A stretch of DNA of 38,134 nucleotides from TMED26 sp002694075 (lineage in GTDB: Bacteria; Pseudomonadota; Alphaproteobacteria; Thalassobaculales; Thalassobaculaceae): assembly GCA_036160575.1 (NCBI GenBank), contig JAYYDT010000122.1, forward strand, positions 1 to 38,134. The letters are read 5' to 3'. Below the pieces are notes generated by a model that saw nothing but the letters and a program-made list of their open reading frames with translations, made no database searches and was not told where the DNA came from. The position numbers were made by a program, and so were the translations under genes. Below, one piece after another: positions 32,629-38,134 of this stretch (the stretch's first letter is position 1; every line of letters begins with the position of its first letter).

Positions 32629-33144
32629 ATGGCCGCTGGCCACCTGTTCGTCCTCGGCGGCGCGCGCTCGGGTAAAACCGCGTTCGCCGAACAGACCGCC
32701 CTGGCGACCGGCAAGGCGCCGGTCTATCTCGCCACCGGCGGCGCCGGCGACGCCGAGATGGCGGCCCGCATCGAAGCCCATCGCGCGGCCCGCGGGCCGG
32801 CCTGGCGGACGGTTGAGGAACCGCTAAACCTGGCCGCCGCGATCAGTCGCGAAAGCCGCGCCGAGACTGTCATCCTGGTCGATTGCCTGACCCTCTGGCT
32901 CAGCAACCTGATGGCCGACGACGCCGATCCACTGGCCGCCGGCGCGGGGTTGGTCGAGGCCCTGGCGGCGGCGCCCGGGCCGGTGATTTTGGTATCGAAC
33001 GAAGTCGGCCAGGGGATTGTGCCGGCCAACCCACTGGCCCGCCGTTTTCGCGACGCCGCCGGCCGGCTGCACCAAACCGTCGCCGCCGCTGTGCCGCGGG
33101 CGGTGTTTATCTTCGCTGGGCTGCCGATCAACCTGAAAGGCTAA
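32629..33144 (+). CDS. cobU: Adenosylcobinamide kinase / guanylyltransferase
   Basis: This 171-residue enzyme is of standard length. It has the P-loop GGARSGKTAFAE (about 10–21), RIEAHRAARGPAWRTVEEP with the His that accepts GMP, VDCLTLWLSNLM and SNEVGQGIVPANPLARRFRDAAGRLHQ. It phosphorylates adenosylcobinamide and then forms the GDP derivative for nucleotide-loop assembly. It is called CobP in aerobic-pathway organisms. It converges with cobO with a four-base overlap of stops, and lies six bases after the CoA-transferase gene. Confidence 0.95.
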   Translation: MAAGHLFVLGGARSGKTAFAEQTALATGKAPVYLATGGAGDAEMAARIEAHRAARGPAWRTVEEPLNLAAAISRESRAETVILVDCLTLWLSNLMADDADPLAAGAGLVEALAAAPGPVILVSNEVGQGIVPANPLARRFRDAAGRLHQTVAAAVPRAVFIFAGLPINLKG

Positions 33145-33752
33145 AAGTCGAAGCCGCGAGCGGCTTTGATACCGGCGTCGAAAGGATGTTTGACATTGGT
33201 CATCTCGGTGACCAGGTCGGCGACCTCCAGCAGTGCCGGCGGCGCGTCGCGGCCGGTCACCACCACCGTGGTGCGTGGATCGCGGGCGGTCAGGCCGGCC
33301 AGCACCTCGTCGACACTGAGATATTCATAGCGCAGCACGATGTTCAACTCATCCAAGATCACCAGGTCATAATCGCCCGAGGTCAGCATCTCGCAGGACA
33401 CCTGCCAAGCGGCGCGGGCGGCGGCGATATCCCGGTCGCGGTCCTGCGTGTCCCAGGTGAAGCCCTCGCCCATTCGGCGGAAGGTGACCAGATCGTCGAA
33501 ACGGGCGAAGAATTCCTTCTCGCCGGTTTTCCAGGTGCCTTTAATGAACTGCACCACGCCGACATCATGCCCCCAGCCCAAGGCGCGGACGATCAGGCCA
33601 AAGGCGGCCGTCGATTTACCTTTGCCCTTGCCAGTGTGGACCGCCAACAGGCCGCGTTCGGCTCTGGATTTCTCTTTGATCCGCGCCCGGTGGGCACGCT
33701 GGACCTCCCGCATGCGGGCGCGGTGCGTCGCCGCCTTGTCAGTTTCCGCCAT
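33141..33752 (-). CDS. cobO: Cob(I)yrinic acid a,c-diamide adenosyltransferase
   Basis: A GGGGAGG site precedes the start at 33752; the product is 203 residues. The CobO/BtuR fold is shown by LAVHTGKGKGKSTAAFGLIVRALGWG, with a P-loop-like GKGKGKST, then QFIKGTWKTGE, YDLVILDELNIVLRYEYL and the C-terminal DLVTEMTNVKHPFDAGIKAARGFDF. Written in shorter parts, the key residues are GKGKGKST (about 42–49) and DELN (about 134–137). It transfers the adenosyl group of ATP to Co(I) corrinoids. It lies 18 bases after cobQ on the same strand, so both are likely co-transcribed. Confidence 0.95.
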   Translation of the reverse strand: MAETDKAATHRARMREVQRAHRARIKEKSRAERGLLAVHTGKGKGKSTAAFGLIVRALGWGHDVGVVQFIKGTWKTGEKEFFARFDDLVTFRRMGEGFTWDTQDRDRDIAAARAAWQVSCEMLTSGDYDLVILDELNIVLRYEYLSVDEVLAGLTARDPRTTVVVTGRDAPPALLEVADLVTEMTNVKHPFDAGIKAARGFDF

Positions 33753-33770
33753 AGCCGTGCCTCCCCTCGT

Positions 33771-35234
33771 TCAAAGACCGGCGGCGGCCAGCAGTCCGTC
33801 GACATCAAGATGGGTTTCCATCGCCGCCGCCAATTCATCCAAGCTCGCTTGTAACATCGTGTCGGCGCTGACGCCTTCGGCCGTCGCCAGACCGAGGCGG
33901 CCAAGATAACCACGGCGAAAACCGTCGTCAGCGAACAAGCCGTGCAGATAGCCGCCACAAATTTTGCCGTCCTGGGTGCGGTGGCCAATCGCCCGCCCGG
34001 CGCGGCGCAGCCATTCGACAGCCTGATCGCCGGCCGATGTGCGGCCGACATGAATCTCGTAGCCGTCGACATCAAGCGAAAGGTCAAGGGCGCGGGCGGT
34101 CACCGTTTCGGTAGTTTTGGCGCCGACCAGCTCGGTGACGACATCGAGCAGACCAAGTCCGGCCTCGGCGCCGGCCGGCCCCTCGATTCCGTGCGGGTCG
34201 CGGACCCAATGCCCCAACATTTGATAGCCGCCACACAGACCCAGCACCGCGCCGCCGCGCCGGACGTGGGCCTTTACATCGATATCCCATCCCTGGGCCT
34301 TTAAAAACCGCAGGTCGGCCAAGGTCGCTTTGCTGCCCGGCAGGACGATCAAATCGGCATCCGCCGGCAGCGGCGTGCCGGGGGGACAGAACACCACCTC
34401 GACCTCCGGTTCCAGACGTAACGGGTCAAGGTCGTCGAAATTGGCGATACGCGGCAAGTGAGGCACGACGATACGCCTGCGACCCGTCGAGGCCGGCGCG
34501 CCACGTTCCAAAACCACCGCGTCTTCCGCCGGCAAACGTCCAATCACCGGCAAAAATGGCATCACGCCGAAGCCGCGCCAGCCGGTATGGCTTTCAATCG
34601 CGCGGTAGCCGGCGTCGAACAGGGCCGGATCGCCGCGAAAACGGTTGATCATAAACCCCTTCACCAAGGCCCGGTCGGCGGGTTCCAAAACCTGATGGGT
34701 GCCGACAGTGGCGGCGATCACCCCGCCGCGGTCGATGTCGGCGACCAGAACCACCGGTGTTTCGGTCGGTCGAGCGAACCCCATATTGGCAATATCGCCG
34801 GTGCGCAGGTTGATTTCGGCGGCGCTGCCGGCGCCCTCGACCAAAACCAAATCGGCTTCGGCGCGCAAATGCTCAAAACTTTCCAGCACCGTCGCCAACC
34901 ATTTCTGACGTTGCCCCCGAAACCAGCCGGCCTCGGCCTGGCACACCGGGCGGCCGCGGATGACCACCTGGGAACGGCCCTCCCCCTCGGGTTTCAACAG
35001 CACCGGGTTCATGTGGTGGCTCGGCGCGACCTCGGCGGCCACCGCCTGCAGCCATTGCGCGCGGCCGATTTCGCCACCATCGGCGGCGATCGCGGCATTG
35101 TTGGACATATTTTGCGGTTTGAACGGGCGAACCGTCAGGCCGCGCTTACGAACGGCGCGCGCCAGCCCGGCGGTGAGCACCGATTTACCGACATCGGAAC
35201 CGGTGCCTTGTAACATCAAGGCGCGGGCGGCCAT
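33771..35234 (-). CDS. cobQ: Cobyric acid synthase
   Basis: A purine-rich AAGGGGAAAG precedes the start at 35234; 487 residues is normal. The N-terminal dethiobiotin-synthetase-like domain begins LMLQGTGSDVGKSVLTAGLAR with the nucleotide loop, then PFKPQNMSNNAAI and VLVEGAGSAAEINLRTGDIANMGFA. The C-terminal class I glutamine amidotransferase-like domain has its Cys nucleophile in VLGLCGGYQMLG and the His in CGGYLHGLF. The enzyme amidates four side chains of adenosylcobyrinic diamide. No cobalamin riboswitch is visible in the short region upstream. Confidence 0.96.
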   Translation of the reverse strand: MAARALMLQGTGSDVGKSVLTAGLARAVRKRGLTVRPFKPQNMSNNAAIAADGGEIGRAQWLQAVAAEVAPSHHMNPVLLKPEGEGRSQVVIRGRPVCQAEAGWFRGQRQKWLATVLESFEHLRAEADLVLVEGAGSAAEINLRTGDIANMGFARPTETPVVLVADIDRGGVIAATVGTHQVLEPADRALVKGFMINRFRGDPALFDAGYRAIESHTGWRGFGVMPFLPVIGRLPAEDAVVLERGAPASTGRRRIVVPHLPRIANFDDLDPLRLEPEVEVVFCPPGTPLPADADLIVLPGSKATLADLRFLKAQGWDIDVKAHVRRGGAVLGLCGGYQMLGHWVRDPHGIEGPAGAEAGLGLLDVVTELVGAKTTETVTARALDLSLDVDGYEIHVGRTSAGDQAVEWLRRAGRAIGHRTQDGKICGGYLHGLFADDGFRRGYLGRLGLATAEGVSADTMLQASLDELAAAMETHLDVDGLLAAAGL

Positions 35235-35305
35235 CGCTTTCCCCTTCGCAACCGCCGCCGACGGTAGGGGGCCGGTGGCGCCCTGTCAATCAACTGGCGG
35301 CGCGG

Positions 35306-35815
35306 TTAGTCGGGGGCCTGCGAACGGTCGGTTAAGACCGCGGCGCGCCGCATCGCCCGACCAATCGCGAACAATGCCAAAGCGCCAATGAACAACGGCA
35401 ACTCAAGCGGCAGAGGCCATACATGCAGGCTCACCCGGGCGGCCTGTTCGGGCGGCATATGCGCCCGCGCCGCCACCTGTTCCAACAACCCATCGGCGGC
35501 CAGTAGGCAGGTGGCGAGAAATAGAATGCCACCGATGATTTGCAGACCGCCCGCGATGCTGGTGATGGGCACCGCGCCGGTCCGCATATCGCGGAATAAA
35601 CGCTCAACGGTGAGCATCATGAACAGTGATAAGATCACCGCCAACAGCATGACCATCGCCATCACCCCTTCGACCGGCCCACCGACCGCGGTCTCGGGTT
35701 GGTCAAGCCAGAGCGTGGCCGCGATCACGACAATCACCAGAATGGCCAGGCCGGCGAACAAACCCCAACGCGTGCGAGTCACCACGGCCCGCAGTTCGGA
35801 GATATTTTCAGACAT
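35306..35815 (-). CDS. Four-helix membrane protein of unknown function
   Basis: A GGAGGAC site precedes the start. The 169 residues contain about four hydrophobic helices: LFAGLAILVIVVIAATLWL (19–37), VEGVMAMVMLLAVILSLFMM (48–67), GLQIIGGILFLATCLLAADG (about 90–109) and LELPLFIGALALFAIGRAM (136–154). TVERLFRDMRTGAVPITSIAGGL is an amphipathic loop. I recognise no family. It lies 71 bases upstream of cobQ on the same strand. A corrinoid-related role is possible from position alone, with no sequence support. Confidence 0.75.
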   Translation of the reverse strand: MSENISELRAVVTRTRWGLFAGLAILVIVVIAATLWLDQPETAVGGPVEGVMAMVMLLAVILSLFMMLTVERLFRDMRTGAVPITSIAGGLQIIGGILFLATCLLAADGLLEQVAARAHMPPEQAARVSLHVWPLPLELPLFIGALALFAIGRAMRRAAVLTDRSQAPD

Positions 35816-35854
35816 TGCGTCCTCCGCTGGGTGGTTGGCGCGCCCCTCCTCGGC

Positions 35855-35905
35855 ATCATACTAATTCGTGTTTTAATTATTTATCATTTCTATGATGAAT
35901 TGCAG
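35855..35905 (+). promoter_or_regulatory. AT-rich promoter/operator region upstream of the aquaporin gene
   Basis: An AT-rich island stands out in GC-rich surroundings (TTTTAATTATTTATCATTTC and on). It contains the inverted repeat ATCAT (35883–35887)–TTCT–ATGAT (35892–35896), extendable with one mismatch. It could be a regulator-binding site. No regulator gene is adjacent. The rest of the 216-base gap shows no gene. Confidence 0.4.
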
Positions 35906-36031
35906 GGTGACTCACTTCGGTGGCCGCCCCGCGTTCGCTGACCACGGCACGCCAAAACCGGTGGTTCGGCGGTTGCCTTCATGCGCCGCCTGACGCACCA
36001 TGCTGCCGCAAGCGAGACCAGGGACAAACCA

Positions 36032-36703
36032 ATGTTAAGTGATCTTTCGCGCCGTTGCCTGGCCGAATGTGTGGGCACGGCGATGTTGCTGGCGACAGTG
36101 GTTGGCTCGGGCATCATGGCCGAAAACCTGGCCGGCGGAAATGTCGCCATCGCTCTGCTCGGTAACACCATCGCCACCGGCGCCATTTTGGTTGTCCTGA
36201 TCACCATGCTGGGGCCGATTTCCGGCGCCCATTTCAACCCCGCAGTGACCTTGATTTTCGCCTGCCAACGGGCGCTGCCGATCCGGGAGGCGGCGTTTTA
36301 TGTGGCGATGCAGGTGATCGGCGGCATCGCCGGGGTGTGGTTGGCCCATGGCATGTTTGAGCTGGAGATCCTGCAAACCTCCGGCAAAGTGCGCACCGGG
36401 CCGGCCCAATGGCTGGCCGAGGCGGTCGCCACCTTTGGCCTTTTGCTGACTATTCTGCTGACCTTGCGCGCGCGCGCCGAGGCGGTCGCGATGGCGGTCG
36501 GGTTATACATCACCGCCGCCTATTGGTTCACCGCCTCGACCTCGTTCGCCAATCCGGCGGTGACCATCGCGCGGTCGCTTTCCGATACTTTCGCCGGCAT
36601 TCGCCCGGACGACGCGCCGGTCTTCATCATCGCCCAAGTCATCGGCGCCTTGGCGGCCTGGGCGATGGCCGAATTGTTACGCTCGCCGGGCCGCGACAAC
36701 TAA
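36032..36703 (+). CDS. Aquaporin / MIP-family channel
   Basis: The ATG at 36032 gives a 223-residue protein with six transmembrane helices and the two half-helix signatures GAHFNPAVTL (66–74, NPA at 69–71) and TSFANPAVTIARSL (NPA at 174–176). In AqpZ and GlpF the second NPA is followed directly by the selectivity-filter Arg; here Val follows. That suggests a wider or different filter, as in metalloid- or solute-conducting relatives. The ribosome site is weak and several upstream in-frame codons exist, so the start is not certain. No arsenic genes flank it. Substrate unknown. Confidence 0.92.
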   Translation: MLSDLSRRCLAECVGTAMLLATVVGSGIMAENLAGGNVAIALLGNTIATGAILVVLITMLGPISGAHFNPAVTLIFACQRALPIREAAFYVAMQVIGGIAGVWLAHGMFELEILQTSGKVRTGPAQWLAEAVATFGLLLTILLTLRARAEAVAMAVGLYITAAYWFTASTSFANPAVTIARSLSDTFAGIRPDDAPVFIIAQVIGALAAWAMAELLRSPGRDN

Positions 36704-36771
36704 CACCCCCCTCTTCCCTTTCAGGCGGCGGCGGCGATACACTGCCGACCATCCGCAGGGGAGGGAACATC

Positions 36772-37956
36772 ATGAGCACGAGTAACCGGGGCGACCGTGT
36801 CGCCGCCAAGGCGCAAGCCTTGGTCGATCAGAAAGCTTTCAGTGGCATTCAATGGCGGGTCGACCGCGGCGGTGAAACCTGGCTCGCCGGGCGCGCCGGC
36901 TGGGCCGACGCCTTGAGCGGCCGGGCCATGGAAGAGACGCCGATTTTTCGCATTTACTCGATGACCAAACCGCTGATTTCGGTCCTCGCTTTGATGCTGG
37001 TCGAGCGCGGCCAACTGCGTCTTTACGATCAGCTACAAGCGATCATCCCGGCTTTCGCGAACCGCGAGGTGGTCGCCGAGGACGGCAGCCGCCGCGCCGC
37101 CGCCGGGCCGATCCTCATCGAGCATTTGATGACCCATCGCGCCGGTCTGTCCTATAGCTTTTTACCGGGTTGCCCGGTCGGCGCCCTTTATGGCGAAACG
37201 ACCATGTTCGACGCCAGCCACAGCTTGGCCGAGATGATCGATATCATCGCGGCGCATCCGCTGGCCTTCGATCCCGGCACCGCCTGGCGCTACAGCGTCG
37301 CCACCGACGTCTTGGCACGGGTCATCGAAGTCGTCAGCGGCGAGGATTTGGCGACCATCCTGACCCGCGAGGTTCTGGCGCCGCTCGGCCTGGTCGACAC
37401 CGCTTACCGGGTCCCGGCCGATCAACGCCACCGGGTGATGGCAATCTTCGGCAGCCAGGATTTAAAGGACATTTTCAATTTCACCGGCCTGCCCCAACAA
37501 TTGACGCCGGTGACCGAGATCGAAAAGCAGTACCCGGTCGACAGCGACCGTTTTTGGCGCGGCGGGCACGGTCTTTACTCAACCGTCGACGATTACATGA
37601 AGGTGGCCAAATTCCTAGGTAGCGGCGTGACCGCCGACGGCAGCCGCTTGCTCAGCCGCAAAATGGTCGACCTGATGTGGACCAACCGGGTGCCCGCGGC
37701 CCAACGCCCCCTGCGCATTGGGCCGGCGGCCCTGCCCGGTTACGGCTTCGGCCTGACCGGCCGGGTGATGGTCGACATGGGCCAGGCGCTGTCGCTGACC
37801 AGCCTGGATGAGGGCGGATGGGCCGGCGCGGCGTCGACCTATTTTTGGGTCGACCGGCACGAAAACATGTGCGGCGTGGTGATGAGCCAATATCTCGGCT
37901 CGCAAATTCCGCTCGCCGACGACATCCGCCAGGCGGTGTATCAAGCCCTGGATTAA
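36772..37956 (+). CDS. Serine hydrolase, class C beta-lactamase / EstB-type esterase fold
   Basis: A strong GGGGAGGGAAC precedes the start at 36772. The protein has 394 residues and no signal peptide, so it is probably cytoplasmic. FRIYSMTKPLISVLALML carries the SxxK nucleophile (Ser63–Lys66), HLMTHRAGLSYSF is the usual following block, and RYSVATDVLARVIE supplies the second motif Tyr174-Ser-Val. RGGHGLYSTVDDYMKVAKFL and GYGFGLTGRVMVD, then WGGA-like GGWAGAASTYFWVD, complete the fold. The family includes esterases such as EstB and LovD-like acyltransferases. A true beta-lactamase is unlikely without export. It starts 68 bases after the aquaporin gene. Confidence 0.9.
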   Translation: MSTSNRGDRVAAKAQALVDQKAFSGIQWRVDRGGETWLAGRAGWADALSGRAMEETPIFRIYSMTKPLISVLALMLVERGQLRLYDQLQAIIPAFANREVVAEDGSRRAAAGPILIEHLMTHRAGLSYSFLPGCPVGALYGETTMFDASHSLAEMIDIIAAHPLAFDPGTAWRYSVATDVLARVIEVVSGEDLATILTREVLAPLGLVDTAYRVPADQRHRVMAIFGSQDLKDIFNFTGLPQQLTPVTEIEKQYPVDSDRFWRGGHGLYSTVDDYMKVAKFLGSGVTADGSRLLSRKMVDLMWTNRVPAAQRPLRIGPAALPGYGFGLTGRVMVDMGQALSLTSLDEGGWAGAASTYFWVDRHENMCGVVMSQYLGSQIPLADDIRQAVYQALD

Positions 37957-37979
37957 GCCCCGGAGGCGGCCTAGGTGGT

Positions 37980-38134
37980 CTAGCTTAGAATGATGCAGGT
38001 GGTGCTGCCATGGCCGATCAGGCGACCGGCGGCGTCGGTGATCCGGCCCTCGGCGGTGGCCGTGCGGCGGCCGCCATGGACCACCCACCCCTCGGTCCGC
38101 ACCTCGCCGGTCTCGGGGGTCATGCCGCGCACCA
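37980..38134 (-). CDS. PaaI-type hotdog thioesterase (C-terminal 51 residues; start outside window)
   Basis: Only the C-terminus is present. It reads VRGMTPETGEVRTEGWVV, then HGGRRTATAEGRITDAAG and RLIGHGSTTCIIL before the stop at 37980. The pattern of a charged strand, a GRR-T-A-EGRI-DA-GRL turn and a final hydrophobic strand matches the last strands of PaaI/YdiI-like acyl-CoA thioesterases. The active-site part lies beyond base 38134. It converges on the serine hydrolase gene with a 23-base gap. Confidence 0.75.
   Translation of the reverse strand, partial: VRGMTPETGEVRTEGWVVHGGRRTATAEGRITDAAGRLIGHGSTTCIILS

Noticed and set aside
33771..35305. Search for a cobalamin riboswitch near cobU, cobO and cobQ
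   Set aside because: No B12-box-like sequence was found in the short intergenic regions. Regulation may act elsewhere.
1..38134. tRNA, rRNA, insertion sequences, prophage, CRISPR arrays or defence genes
   Set aside because: None was recognised by reading both strands. The gene content is housekeeping and metabolic throughout.

Overview
The window is dense, GC-rich bacterial chromosome with the gene complement of an alphaproteobacterium, most like Rhodospirillales. Pointers are the alphaproteobacterial-type serC with serA, hisZ and purA in series, rluD beside rpoH, a tsaE–amgK pair, and aerobic-type cobalamin genes. About 37 protein genes were called, two of them cut by the window edges. I saw no tRNA, rRNA, insertion sequence, prophage or CRISPR array. 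No stretch above 300 bases lacks a gene. The largest gaps (about 175–220 bases) are regulatory: 2085–2294, 12700–12874, 18537–18740, 31271–31482 and 35816–36031.

Layout. Positions 1–2084 (minus) hold a Rossmann-like protein, tsaE and a partial amgK-type sugar kinase. Positions 2112–6716 (plus) hold a promoter, a TPP riboswitch with a readable expression platform, and a four-gene ABC transporter of the branched-chain-amino-acid (HAAT/Liv) type. pyrE and a glutathione-S-transferase follow. Positions 8175–12699 (minus) carry a 60-residue protein, a GNAT-like protein, RidA, a class III CoA-transferase and a class V aminotransferase, divergent from mtnP (12875). Positions 13836–19778 hold a TPR protein, a nucleotidyltransferase-like protein, an AbrB-type membrane protein, an MmgE/PrpD–MaoC pair, a hotdog thioesterase and an agmatinase-family enzyme. 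Threonine aldolase, a small membrane protein, rluD and rpoH follow up to 23299.

From 23296 to 31270 the minus strand carries the block serC–serA–hisZ–purA–pseudokinase–membrane protein. It starts from a good promoter and a short hairpin leader resembling the serC RNA motif. Positions 31483–35815 hold a second class III CoA-transferase, cobU, cobO, cobQ and a membrane protein. The right end has an aquaporin, a beta-lactamase-fold hydrolase and the C-terminus of a PaaI-type thioesterase.

The most interesting item is the TPP riboswitch in front of a complete HAAT-type transporter. That family is not among the thiamine transporters I know (ThiBPQ, ThiXYZ, YkoEDC, ThiT, PnuT). The system is therefore predicted to import thiamine, a precursor or a salvage product. 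Other points for a second look are a catalytically dead, C-tail-anchored kinase-like protein between rpoH and purA, a 5 × 14-bp tandem repeat in the thioesterase/agmatinase divergent region, and the PrpD–MaoC–thioesterase neighbourhood.
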